A DNA stretch of 64,000 nucleotides from Lunatimonas sp. (lineage in GTDB: Bacteria; Bacteroidota; Bacteroidia; Cytophagales; Cyclobacteriaceae). The notes under the pieces are model-generated. The model searched no databases. It was not told the DNA's origin and was given only the letters and a program-made list of their open reading frames with translations. The DNA is taken from NCBI RefSeq assembly GCF_020832325.1, contig NZ_JAFIEU010000020.1:40712-104711 (forward strand), in the 5' to 3' direction. This document shows positions 34,014 to 42,845 of the stretch, in pieces. The translations under genes and the position numbers were made by a program. The number at the start of each line of letters is the position of its first letter. The stretch's first letter is position 1.

Positions 34014-34520
34014 ATGAGTGAAGACAACCGATGGTTTGTGATGTATACCGCACCTCGGGCGGAAAAAAAAGTGGCCGAACGACTTAAAGAAAAAGGAATC
34101 GAGGTCTATCTACCTATGGTAGAACAGGTTAGGCAATGGAGCGACCGAAAAAAGAAAGTTGTTGTGCCTCTTTTTAATGGCTATTTATTTGTGAATTTTA
34201 CCAAAGACCGGCTCTGGGAGGCATTGCAGGTGAGTGGGGCCGTAAAATTTGTCAATTTTTCGGGAGAACATGCAACGGTGCCACAAGCGGAAATTGACAC
34301 CATCCGCAGGGTCATTGAAACGGGTGTATCCGTGGAGGTAAACACCGACCCTATCGAAAAAGGGGAAAGAGTGAAAATTCTGGGAGGACCTCTGGAAGGC
34401 TTTGAAGGTGAATGTGTTCAGAAATCAAACCAAGATTATTTCATTATCCGGATTCCTGGAATAAATCAAAATATGTTGATCAACGTACCTAGAAAATATT
34501 TGGATGTGATCAAAGATTAG
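34014..34520 (+). CDS. NusG-like transcription antiterminator (UpxY/RfaH type)
   Basis: The 168-aa product has an NGN domain (RWFVMYTAPRAEKKVAERL, EVYLPMVEQVRQWSDRKKKV, VPLFNGYLFVNF). A C-terminal KOW domain follows (DPIEKGERVKILGGPLEGFEG). It is a NusG paralog; in Bacteroides the UpxY members of this group promote read-through of capsule operons. It is placed divergently from the EPS locus, whereas UpxY genes usually head the operon on the same strand. It probably helps RNA polymerase through the long minus-strand EPS units, but this is inferred from position and family. Confidence 0.88.
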   Translation: MSEDNRWFVMYTAPRAEKKVAERLKEKGIEVYLPMVEQVRQWSDRKKKVVVPLFNGYLFVNFTKDRLWEALQVSGAVKFVNFSGEHATVPQAEIDTIRRVIETGVSVEVNTDPIEKGERVKILGGPLEGFEGECVQKSNQDYFIIRIPGINQNMLINVPRKYLDVIKD

Positions 34521-34631
34521 TTGAAAGCTTGCTGAACAATTCCACGTTGACTTGGTTTTCTATGCAAATTTTTATTCTATATATTAGCCGATCATCGAAG
34601 ACCTTTTTGTTTAAATCTAACCATACTTTGC

Positions 34632-36419
34632 ATGGAAAAGCACCTGTACGGAACGGGACTGATTGGGAATTGCGCCTACATCGCCCACATTGAAAAAAAC
34701 TCCAACATCAGTTGGCTTTGCCTGCCCCGCTTCGACAGCGACTTTGTCTTTGGATCCATGCTGGACCACGATAAGGGAGGCGAGTTTACAATTCTTCCTC
34801 AGAACGGAGGTTTTGAATCGGAACAAAGCTACTTGGAAAACACAAACGTACTCCAGACGAAAATCACCAACTCGATGGGGGAATCCTACACCATCACCGA
34901 CTTTGCACCGCGTTTTGAAAATTACGACCGACACTACAAACCTCTAATGCTAGTCCGTAAGGTGGAACCACTAGACGGGGAACCAAAGATCAAAATCAAA
35001 TGTGAACCTGTCACCAACTATGGTAAAAAAACACTTACTCCATCTCCAGGAAGCAACCACATTCGATTTGCAGGGGCGGAACAGCAAATAAGACTTACCA
35101 CAAACTGTTCCATTTCATATATCTTAGAAGAGAAAGAGTTCCGGCTAAACCGACCAATCTACCTTGTCTTTACCTATGGTAGTCCCTTGGAGGCTCCAAT
35201 AGAAAGCACTATAGACCGGTTTCTGATGGAGACTATCAAATATTGGAGGAAATGGATCAAATCTACGAGTATCCCAAATTTTAATCAAACTCTGGTAGTC
35301 CGATCCGCCTTGGCCCTGAAAATCCATCAATACGAAGACACGGGCGCAATTATCGCTTCTTCTACTACGAGCCTGCCCGAGTCTCCCGGATCTACCCGGA
35401 ATTGGGATTATCGTTACTGCTGGATGAGAGATACGTTCTATACGTTAAATGTCTTCAATCATCTAGGACACTTTGAAGAACTGGAGCGCTACTTCGAATA
35501 CATTCAAAACCTACCCACAGACAGTCAGGGCCGTTACCAGCCTCTTTATTCCATCACCGGTTCTGCGCTTCTGGAAGAACGAATCTGCGACTTGGATGGC
35601 TATCTGGGCAATCAACCTGTGAGGTTTGGAAACCAAGCCTATACCCATATACAGAATGACCTATACGGGCAGGTTTTGGTTAGTCTGCTGCCCCTTTATG
35701 CTGACAAACGCTTTACTGAATCTGAGAAAAGCCATTCCAGGCCGTTTATCAACAACTTGCTGCTAAAAATAGAGGAAACCATGGACGAAAAGGATGCTGG
35801 ACTGTGGGAATTCCGCAACCTTCAGCAGCAGCATTGCTATACCTTTCTATTTCACTGGGCCGGGGCCTCCGCAGCCATAAAAATTGCCGATAGGCTAAAA
35901 GACAGTAAAATGAAGGATAAAGCGGTTTATCTCAAAAATTTAGCCGCCGAAAAAATAGAGGAATGTTATGTACCTGACTTAAAGGCCTATGCACAGGCAA
36001 TTGGCAGCCGAAACATGGATGCCAGTACGTTACAATTGATCACTATGGGCTATTTCGGCGATGACCTAGACAGGGCCAACGATCACCTGAAAATGCTGGA
36101 AAAAGACCTCCTCGCCAAAGACTATCTCTTCTACCGCTACAAACATTCCGATGATTTTGGAGAGCCGGAAACAACCTTCCTAATATGTGCTTTCTGGTAT
36201 ATTGAGGCGTTGGCCTGCGTAAATAGACTACAGGAAGCGATTGAGGGTTTTGAGAAATTGACCCAATACTGTAACCACTTGAAACTTTTCAGTGAGGATG
36301 TAGATCATGTAACGGGCAGTCAATGGGGCAACTTTCCCCAAACCTATAGCCATGTGGGATTGATGAATGCTGCCTACAGAATCGGACAAAAGATCAACAA
36401 GCCTGATTTTCTCACCTAG
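34632..36419 (+). CDS. Glycoside hydrolase family 15 protein (glucoamylase/trehalase-like)
   Basis: The 595-aa product has an N-terminal beta-sandwich (YGTGLIGNCAYIAHIEKN, WLCLPRFDSDFVFGSMLD). A C-terminal alpha/alpha toroid then carries the GH15 signature PGSTRNWDYRYCWMRDTF near residue 253, QNDLYGQVL, and ETTFLICAFWYIEAL. No signal peptide is seen, so it acts in the cytoplasm, likely on glucans or trehalose. The length matches the intracellular bacterial GH15 group (about 600 aa). It lies 111 bp behind the NusG-like gene and is followed by a strong terminator. Confidence 0.9.
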   Translation: MEKHLYGTGLIGNCAYIAHIEKNSNISWLCLPRFDSDFVFGSMLDHDKGGEFTILPQNGGFESEQSYLENTNVLQTKITNSMGESYTITDFAPRFENYDRHYKPLMLVRKVEPLDGEPKIKIKCEPVTNYGKKTLTPSPGSNHIRFAGAEQQIRLTTNCSISYILEEKEFRLNRPIYLVFTYGSPLEAPIESTIDRFLMETIKYWRKWIKSTSIPNFNQTLVVRSALALKIHQYEDTGAIIASSTTSLPESPGSTRNWDYRYCWMRDTFYTLNVFNHLGHFEELERYFEYIQNLPTDSQGRYQPLYSITGSALLEERICDLDGYLGNQPVRFGNQAYTHIQNDLYGQVLVSLLPLYADKRFTESEKSHSRPFINNLLLKIEETMDEKDAGLWEFRNLQQQHCYTFLFHWAGASAAIKIADRLKDSKMKDKAVYLKNLAAEKIEECYVPDLKAYAQAIGSRNMDASTLQLITMGYFGDDLDRANDHLKMLEKDLLAKDYLFYRYKHSDDFGEPETTFLICAFWYIEALACVNRLQEAIEGFEKLTQYCNHLKLFSEDVDHVTGSQWGNFPQTYSHVGLMNAAYRIGQKINKPDFLT

Positions 36420-36444
36420 TCACGCGTAGTTTGATCCAAAAAGC

Positions 36445-36480
36445 AAGAAGCTGTTCCAGTAATAAGAACAGCTTCTTTTT
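36445..36480 (+). terminator. Terminator after the GH15 gene
   Basis: A perfect 12-bp stem (AAGAAGCTGTTC with GAACAGCTTCTT) and a 9-nt loop end in a run of T. It lies 25 bp past the stop codon and, with A residues on the other arm, may also serve the convergent DUF6600 gene. Confidence 0.9.
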
Positions 36481-36498
36481 CTAGTTTACCTTCTTTTA

Positions 36499-38052
36499 TC
36501 AATTACCTCTGCGTCCTTGCGAAGTAGAAGATCTACCTTGGTTGCTTGACGAAACCGCTAAGCTACTTCTAGAGGAGCCACTCGAGCTCACCCTTGGAGG
36601 AGCAGATTGTCTGCTGATCGGTGCACTATTGGTAGACACCCGGGGGCTTTGTGAACTCCTACTACTGGGAGATGCCACCCGACTTGGCTGTTGAGCTCTG
36701 GTCTGGGGCGAACTGACCCTGTTCTGATTTGTTCTAGGGGCAGTGGTCACCCTGCCAGTTGACCCTGGTGCAGAAGGTCTCACCTGCTGCTGCCTAGCCC
36801 CCTCGTTTTGTCGCGGTTGCACTGTAACGGGCTGTCGTGTGGTTGGCGCACTGCTTGGCCGTGTCACCTGCTGTCTCTGCTGAACTTCGGATGATCGAGG
36901 GGTCTGCTCTACACGCGCTCCCGCCGGGGCGGATCTGACTTGAGAAGATGCCTGAGACCTTCCGGAATTCACCTGAGCCCCAGAGGGAGCTTGACCAACG
37001 CCACTTCTGGCTGTAGATTGAGGGCGATTCGTTGGTTCAGTTGACCTCGTTGCACTTGCGGCCTCAGAAGAAGAGGACCTCGCAGACCTAGCTGGTTCAC
37101 TTCTTAAATCCGCTCCCGCGACCACCCTTGGACTGGTACTAGAGGGGACAGTGGCAGATGACCTCTGTGCCTCCCGTGCAGCCGATCGGCTATTATCTAC
37201 CGTGGAGGGCGTAGCAGCATTTGCCCTCCTTTGCTCTTGGTACTCACTGGATGTATATGCCCTGGATGGTCTCACATCGGAAGAATTTCCTCTGGCGCTT
37301 GCTTGCGAAATCTCTGGTCTATAGACTGTTATTTGGTTATTCTCCAAATTTGTTCTACCAGGTCTTTGTCCATCTCTCACCTCATATACAGGGACACGGT
37401 TTCTGGTGACTCGCTGCAATTCTGTTCGACTTGGCCCTGCTACATATGTTCTGTTGTTATATACATAGGTATTGTTGATGACGGTCGTTTGATTGTAAAT
37501 CACCGTTACGTTTCTAGCTGGGATGTAATAATTATATATATTCCTGGCAAGAAATCGACGTCGGGGCACAAATACCCAGTGATTGACCGGAAAACCAACC
37601 GAAACATGTACACCAACCCGAGGCCACATCGGTGCCCATCCATAATACCCTCTGCCTGTTCTCCATTCTACCCATGCCGGTCCCCACTCGTATCCAGGAA
37701 CCCAAGCCCAACCGTAAAAGTCCGTGTAGAACCACCTGCCATAGTGAAACGGTGCCCAACCCCAATCGTACAAGGATACCCAGGTATTGCCAAATCGGGA
37801 ATTCACCCAGTACCCATTGGTACGGTAAGGCTGAAAACCTGCCTCCACATAGGGAATCCAAATAAAACCATGTGTAGGGTCTTGAACCCAGTCTCCGTAG
37901 GGAGCTAGTCCATCGTAAAACACTTGAAACGAAACACCCATAGCATTCATTTTTGCTTCTGCCGGTTGACTAACCGAAAAAACCAAAAGTAACAGTGCTA
38001 TCCATCCACCCAGGATCGTGTTCGAAAGCCGAATATTCTTTGACGTTTTCAT
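36499..38052 (-). CDS. DUF6600 protein with a long Ser/Arg/Gln/Pro-rich tail
   Basis: The 517-aa product has a signal peptide (WIALLLLVFSVSQPAEA). A tyrosine/tryptophan-rich domain follows at about 40-190 with repeated motifs YGDWVQDPTHGFIWIPYV, GWAPFHYGRWFYTDFYGWAW and GWAPMWPRVG, matching the DUF6600 family of exported proteins. From about residue 240 to the end the chain is low-complexity, dominated by S, R, Q, P, T and A, and probably disordered. The function is unknown; such tails could bind polyanions or the cell wall. The gene is monocistronic, transcribed toward the GH15 terminator. Confidence 0.8.
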   Translation of the reverse strand: MKTSKNIRLSNTILGGWIALLLLVFSVSQPAEAKMNAMGVSFQVFYDGLAPYGDWVQDPTHGFIWIPYVEAGFQPYRTNGYWVNSRFGNTWVSLYDWGWAPFHYGRWFYTDFYGWAWVPGYEWGPAWVEWRTGRGYYGWAPMWPRVGVHVSVGFPVNHWVFVPRRRFLARNIYNYYIPARNVTVIYNQTTVINNTYVYNNRTYVAGPSRTELQRVTRNRVPVYEVRDGQRPGRTNLENNQITVYRPEISQASARGNSSDVRPSRAYTSSEYQEQRRANAATPSTVDNSRSAAREAQRSSATVPSSTSPRVVAGADLRSEPARSARSSSSEAASATRSTEPTNRPQSTARSGVGQAPSGAQVNSGRSQASSQVRSAPAGARVEQTPRSSEVQQRQQVTRPSSAPTTRQPVTVQPRQNEGARQQQVRPSAPGSTGRVTTAPRTNQNRVSSPQTRAQQPSRVASPSSRSSQSPRVSTNSAPISRQSAPPRVSSSGSSRSSLAVSSSNQGRSSTSQGRRGN

Positions 38053-38171
38053 AGCTTCTCAGGTTTGGTTACTTGATGTATTTTACGTAAACACAAAAAC
38101 AATGTTCTAAAAAAAATTGAAAAAAATAGTTTTTTCAAGTATATAGGGAAAAATTACAGAATTTTATTTAA

Positions 38172-38201
38172 CAAAAAAGCCTATAATCGAAATTATAGGC
38201 T
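38172..38201 (-). terminator. Terminator after the Lacal_2735-type gene
   Basis: A perfect 10-bp stem (AGCCTATAAT / ATTATAGGCT) with a CGAA tetraloop on the plus strand is followed, on the minus strand, by a run of six T. It lies 31 bp beyond the stop codon of the 54-aa gene. Confidence 0.85.
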
Positions 38202-38232
38202 AATACGAATCAGGTACGCTTGCTCGTACTGT

Positions 38233-38397
38233 TCAGGCTAACTTATCAATCTTTTTTGCTACATTTTCAGCTTCTTCCATCAGCTTATCTGCGGCTTTTC
38301 TATTCGAATGCGACATTTTATGTGCCTTTTCCATCAACATCTTGTACTCGTCCGCCAATCGCTCTTTTTCTGATTTCTTCTTAAATAATCCAAACAT
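38233..38397 (-). CDS. Lacal_2735-family small protein (54 aa)
   Basis: The product MFGLFKKKSEKERLADEYK... is a short, charged, predicted alpha-helical protein of the Bacteroidota-specific Lacal_2735 family, with the typical FGLFKKKS start and a conserved HKMSHSNRKAADK middle. The ATG at 38397 was used; an upstream extension would add 21 residues unlike the family. Its function is unknown. A clear terminator follows, and the YwqK-like gene ends 46 bp before its start codon. Confidence 0.8.
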   Translation of the reverse strand: MFGLFKKKSEKERLADEYKMLMEKAHKMSHSNRKAADKLMEEAENVAKKIDKLA

Positions 38398-38443
38398 AGC
38401 TTTTTTATTAGGTAAACCTGATGCATCAGAACAATGTTTGGAA

Positions 38444-40030
38444 TCAATTAAAATTCTCAAACATCAAATCATCCAATGGATCATCTTCATCTACCACCTC
38501 ATCATCTTTGAAATTGATAATATCTTCGAGTGTACCTGACCGGGTGTAGTATTTCCAAGCCCCTTCCTTCTTACCATCTTCCATATTTCCCTCGGAAGCT
38601 GTTCGTCCATTGTCATGAAAATACCTCCATTGACCGTCAGCACGCCCATTTTTGTAGTTTCCCTCCGATTCTTTGACCCCGTCTACATAATAGGTAATTC
38701 TCGATCCATTACCATCTTTCAAAGTACCCGGATCAAGCGTTTTTGATCCATCGTAACTGAAGTATTCAGTCACATTCATCAGGCGACCGAATCTCCAAGT
38801 CTCCTCTTGCGTCAGCTGCTTGTTATCGTAAAACAAACCCCAAACACCATCCTCTTGCCCTAGGAAGTAACTTCCAACTGATTTTAACTGACCTCCGTCA
38901 TAATAGTAAAACCACTGTCCATCTTCACTACCTAGCTTATACTCTCCCTCTGCAACAAGTATGCCGATTTTATTAAAATATTTCCACAGGCCATGCTTTA
39001 AATCACTTCGGTACTCCCCTATAGAATACAGAGTACCCTCGGGAAAGAAACTACGCCAAACGCCCACCTTCATTCCACTCTCGTATTGACCAGTAACTGA
39101 CGGATTACCATTACTATGATTCTCCTCATACTTTCCCACAGGTACGCCCAGTTGATATTCCATACGCTTTGAAAGATTTCTATTAGGGAAAAACTCCTCC
39201 CAAACACCTACCGGAATATCGTTCTCGTACTGCTCTTTGCGGGCTACGCGTCTATTTTCGTAATAAAACACCCAATTGCCGGTCTTATTTCCCGAGGCAT
39301 CAAATTCCTTTTCAGACTCGACCACGTTGGTCTCCGGGAAATAAGTGGTCCACTTCCCCACCCTTCTGCCATTTTGATAGGTCCCCTCCTCCATCACACG
39401 CTTGTTCATGCTGAATCGTTTGAATTCTCCGTGGGGACGGTTGTTTCGGTAGTTAGCCTCTACCGCAAGCACCCCATAGGGTGTATACTCCAGGTAGCTT
39501 CCCTCCTTAAGGTTTGCTTTAAAGGTCTGCCGAACCGCTAACTGTCCATTTTCATAGTAAGTAAGCCACTCTCCTTCCTTCTTTCCATCTACAAACCTAC
39601 CTTCCTGCTTTACCTGCTTTGGATCTATATAATTCGGTCTTCCGCTTTTGCCATAATATTCTTTGTATGGCCCAACTAATACACTGTCCTGAAAAACGGC
39701 TTCTTTGATCATTGCCCCGTCTCTATCAAACTCCATATAGGCGCCATTTAATAGGTTGTTTTTATACCCGGCAACGATATGTCGTTGGTTATTGCTGTGA
39801 TAGGTAGCCCATTGTCCCTCCTTCACGCCATTTTGAAAAGTACCCTGCTGAATCAACCGGTTTGATCTTGGGTCGATGAACTTCCAAAGACCATCCATCC
39901 TGTTATTAACCATCACACCGGAACCCATCAAGGTAGAATCGGGATTGTATATGTTCACTGCTTGGCCTTGGGCGAAAACATCGTGCATCAAACACACACC
40001 AATCACTACAGAAAAAAGGTATCTCATCAT
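38444..40030 (-). CDS. Exported YwqK/MORN-variant repeat protein (528 aa)
   Basis: The product has a signal peptide (YLFSVVIGVCLMHDVFA). Nearly the whole mature chain is a run of about 20-residue repeats of the form G.Y.NG.K.G.W..Y..NG (for example QNGVKEGQWATYHSNN, YKNGRADGQWRYFHDNG, MEDGKKEGAWKYYTRSG). About 18-20 repeats were counted by eye. These are MORN_2/YwqK-type repeats, often annotated as antitoxin YwqK, though a toxin role is unproven here. The C-terminus is acidic (DEDDPLDDLMFENFN). In Bacteroidota such proteins are exported and of unknown function. Confidence 0.82.
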   Translation of the reverse strand: MMRYLFSVVIGVCLMHDVFAQGQAVNIYNPDSTLMGSGVMVNNRMDGLWKFIDPRSNRLIQQGTFQNGVKEGQWATYHSNNQRHIVAGYKNNLLNGAYMEFDRDGAMIKEAVFQDSVLVGPYKEYYGKSGRPNYIDPKQVKQEGRFVDGKKEGEWLTYYENGQLAVRQTFKANLKEGSYLEYTPYGVLAVEANYRNNRPHGEFKRFSMNKRVMEEGTYQNGRRVGKWTTYFPETNVVESEKEFDASGNKTGNWVFYYENRRVARKEQYENDIPVGVWEEFFPNRNLSKRMEYQLGVPVGKYEENHSNGNPSVTGQYESGMKVGVWRSFFPEGTLYSIGEYRSDLKHGLWKYFNKIGILVAEGEYKLGSEDGQWFYYYDGGQLKSVGSYFLGQEDGVWGLFYDNKQLTQEETWRFGRLMNVTEYFSYDGSKTLDPGTLKDGNGSRITYYVDGVKESEGNYKNGRADGQWRYFHDNGRTASEGNMEDGKKEGAWKYYTRSGTLEDIINFKDDEVVDEDDPLDDLMFENFN

Positions 40031-40183
40031 TTCGCTTTTTGGATTCGGTTAATCTTACGGTCAGATATCAAACTTGGTTCCAATTTAAGTCTTAAACCCA
40101 AAAAAATGTATAGTTTTCCCATATTATTTATGCCGAACGGACCTATCGGAAATTACTTTCCTCTTTTGTCAAGCAATAACCTG

Positions 40184-40780
40184 TCAATCAAGGGTTCCTA
40201 ACTGTAACAGCGAGATTAGGTTATATACACATTCAAACAACGCTGCCTCTGCATCGCTTTTTTCCCCTTCCAGCTTCACCGGGCAGAAAACCTGAAAAAA
40301 CCTACCTGCATCACTATTCACCTTTAATCGAATGGCGGGCGACAAAGCTCGGTGATTGCCATCATCGAGAATCTGCTTGTAATGCCAAAGAGAATCTGCA
40401 TCTGCCCACCGATACCCATTGGATTTCAATGTGCCCAATACACGCTCCTCCCAGATACGTGTATACAGAGGATTAGCCGTACCGGCAAAAAGAAAAACGA
40501 AGGCTCCCCGTCCCCACCAATTCAATACCCGAATGTTTAAGCCCCTCGCCGAATCAAAATCCCTGCCGACATCCAGCACCTGATAGGGGCACCGCTCCAA
40601 TTCATTTCCCTTACTCACCTTACACCCCCGAAATCCCGGCAATCCCTTTGCTACCTCAGAAGCCATCAACCGGTTGGCTACTTCGGATAGGATTTGCTCA
40701 TAGAGCACCTTAAAACGGTGTATCTCCTCAAAAAGCTGCCGCTGTCCTGCCACCTGCCAAGCGCGTTCTAAATCGCCCAT
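40184..40780 (-). CDS. Hypothetical protein, 198 aa, paired with fabH
   Basis: I do not recognise this family. The product is soluble, without signal peptide or membrane helices. It has a helical N-terminus (QRQLFEEIHRFKVLYEQILSEVANRLM), a cysteine-containing GFRGCKVSKGNELERCPYQVLD segment and a later alpha/beta part with FVFLFAGTANP. A mixed helical-beta fold of about 200 residues is suggested. Its start codon lies 7 bp after the fabH stop codon, so it is cotranscribed with that gene. No domain function can be given. Confidence 0.75.
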   Translation of the reverse strand: MGDLERAWQVAGQRQLFEEIHRFKVLYEQILSEVANRLMASEVAKGLPGFRGCKVSKGNELERCPYQVLDVGRDFDSARGLNIRVLNWWGRGAFVFLFAGTANPLYTRIWEERVLGTLKSNGYRWADADSLWHYKQILDDGNHRALSPAIRLKVNSDAGRFFQVFCPVKLEGEKSDAEAALFECVYNLISLLQLGTLD

Positions 40781-40787
40781 GATACAA

Positions 40788-41786
40788 TCACCACTTTATC
40801 AAGGCAGATCCCCAAGCGAACCCACTGCCAAATGCAGCCAAACAAACGATATCTCCGTCTTTGACACGTCCGCCAGCCACTGCCTCACTGATGGCAATTG
40901 GTATCGTCGCCGCTGTGGTATTACCGTATTCGGTGATGTTGTTGTACACTTGGTGATCGCTAAGACCCAGCTTTTGCTGTATATACTGACTAATCCTGAG
41001 ATTTGCTTGATGGGGGATTAACAGATCCAACTGAGAAACCGCCATTTGATTTGCCTCAAGGGCTTCCATGATTACCTCATAGAATCGAACTATGGCATGT
41101 TTAAACACCGCATTTCCATTCATGTAGAGGTTGAAACCTCCCGCATCGATCATCTCTTGGGAAATACGTACCTCCCTACTGCTTCCAGGATCCTTCACAT
41201 AGAGCTCCTCCGCGAAGTCTCCATCTGCATGCAAGTGAGTGGAAAGAATCCCTGAATCGCTGTCCAGGTTAGCCCTTACAACTACCGCCCCCGCACCATC
41301 GGCAAAAATCACGGCACTGGATCTGCCTTCATCGCTCTTGTCCAAGGCCGAGGATTGGATTTCAGCTCCCACAACCAATATCGTCCGGTACATGCCGGAC
41401 TTTATATATTGGTCGGCAATGGATAGAGCGTAGACAAAACCCGAACAAGCATTTCGGATATCCAGTGCACCAACTCCCTGCAATCCGAGTTCCCTTTGCA
41501 ACAATACACCATTACCCGGAATGAAGTAATCGGGTGTAATAGTGGCAAAAATAATAAAGTCAATTTCAGCCGTTTCGATTCCCGCATTATCTATTGCCAT
41601 CTTTGATGCCTCCAGCGCCATACTTGTGACCGAATCCCTGCCAGGAACAAACCACCTTCGCTTCTCAATACCGGTCCGCTCTACGATCCAATCGTGATTG
41701 GTGTTCATCATTTTGGATAAGTCATCATTGGTCATGATACGTTCAGGCAAGTAATGCCCCGCGCCGATTATCTTGGATTTTCTCAT
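40788..41786 (-). CDS. fabH: Beta-ketoacyl-ACP synthase III
   Basis: The 332-aa product starts MRKSKIIGAGHYLPER. It carries the thiolase-fold catalytic triad of FabH: cysteine in NACSGFVYAL (about residue 120), histidine in LIPHQANLRI and asparagine in ITEYGNTTAATIP. It condenses acetyl- or branched acyl-CoA with malonyl-ACP to start fatty acid synthesis. The ATG at 41786 gives the normal family length; an upstream TTG would add 23 residues without homology. A -7 box TAAATTTG (41848-41841) lies 54 bp before the start. Confidence 0.92.
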   Translation of the reverse strand: MRKSKIIGAGHYLPERIMTNDDLSKMMNTNHDWIVERTGIEKRRWFVPGRDSVTSMALEASKMAIDNAGIETAEIDFIIFATITPDYFIPGNGVLLQRELGLQGVGALDIRNACSGFVYALSIADQYIKSGMYRTILVVGAEIQSSALDKSDEGRSSAVIFADGAGAVVVRANLDSDSGILSTHLHADGDFAEELYVKDPGSSREVRISQEMIDAGGFNLYMNGNAVFKHAIVRFYEVIMEALEANQMAVSQLDLLIPHQANLRISQYIQQKLGLSDHQVYNNITEYGNTTAATIPIAISEAVAGGRVKDGDIVCLAAFGSGFAWGSALIKW

Positions 41787-42236
41787 TTCTTGAGCGGTTA
41801 TATGTAAATCAATTTGCAAGGCAAAGTTGCCATTTCTCTCCAAATTTACAAGCAAGGTATTTACATCCCGAATTTTTCGATTTCAGTTTTAAGAATTTTT
41901 GGTTTTTTCAATGAAACGAAACAGCTTTTTTCTCAGGCAGCCCAGTCTTATGTTTTTTGTTCCTTGAAATACTAAAAATGAATTTCAACGAAAAATCAGG
42001 TATAATTCAACTATTCCCCATTAAGTACAAAAAAATAAAAAAACACTAAACTTCTTTTTTATTAAAAATATTTGTAACTAATTACGGAAAACATATTCAA
42101 ATAAAGAATGTTACTAAAGTTATTTCATAAAACATTTACTTATATTCTAAAATATCAATCACAATAAACCGCATTCAATTCACAAATTTGTACTTATCAA
42201 ATCCAGAAGATTATCACCTGAAACCAAAAAAAAGCT
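41787..42236. other. 450-bp A+T-rich intergenic region
   Basis: This gap separates the divergent fabH and T9SS-cargo genes. It is strongly A+T-rich over about 41940-42230 with homopolymer runs. Apart from the possible fabH -7 box at 41841-41848, no promoter pair, RNA gene or inverted repeat could be assigned. An untranslated leader or regulator sites of the cargo gene could lie here. Confidence 0.4.
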
Positions 42237-42842
42237 ATGAAGCATTGCTACTCCGTCCCTTTACTGGTTTTTACATTAATCTTTTCCATCCAGGCACATG
42301 GTACACCTGAAAAGATCACTACGGAAAGAACTTTTCGTTTGCCACTCATAACCGCTTCTGATTCACTCCTAGGATCGAAAGACAAACCTCTAAAGCCAAA
42401 CACGAAGATCACACCTATCGTCGCTAAAAATACTGGAGGAAACCTTCAGGGTGAAACTACACCTGCCACACCGGAAATCTTTGCGCCGATGAATAGCCGC
42501 CTTCGAGGGTATCGGGAAATGATACGCGGTTTTAGAGAGATGGAACAGGATGAAACGCTAGCCTACTCGCAAAATAATTCAGAACCTGAAATTAAGCTTC
42601 AAGCATATCCAAACCCTGCCTCCCATGTCCTTAAAATAAATATGAGAAACACGGTGGAAGTAGACAAAATTGAGATCTATGATGCTTCTGGCACGCTGAA
42701 GGATACCTACTCAGACCCGAATCCTTGGCAACGTGAGATTATTGAGATCAATACAGGAAACCTATGTTCGGGAACGTATACCCTCCGAGTATACACGAAG
42801 GGAATTCCTTTTAAGCCCATTCGTATCGTAATCAGCCGCTAA
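42237..42842 (+). CDS. Small secreted protein with T9SS type A sorting domain
   Basis: The 201-aa product starts with a signal peptide (YSVPLLVFTLIFSIQAHG) and ends in a type IX secretion C-terminal domain: AYPNPASHVLKINM, IEIYDASGTLKD and GTYTLRVYTKG, finishing with the short basic strand IRIVISR. The region between (about 30-115) is low in hydrophobics, rich in Thr, Lys and Pro, and shows no enzyme domain. The cargo therefore seems to be little more than a linker and the sorting tail. It implies that the organism carries a T9SS. Role unknown. Confidence 0.82.
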   Translation: MKHCYSVPLLVFTLIFSIQAHGTPEKITTERTFRLPLITASDSLLGSKDKPLKPNTKITPIVAKNTGGNLQGETTPATPEIFAPMNSRLRGYREMIRGFREMEQDETLAYSQNNSEPEIKLQAYPNPASHVLKINMRNTVEVDKIEIYDASGTLKDTYSDPNPWQREIIEINTGNLCSGTYTLRVYTKGIPFKPIRIVISR

Positions 42843-42845
42843 ACG

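Noticed and set aside
37231..37908. 225-codon plus-strand frame over the DUF6600 gene
   Set aside because: It is antisense to the Tyr/Trp-rich domain and its composition follows from that strand.
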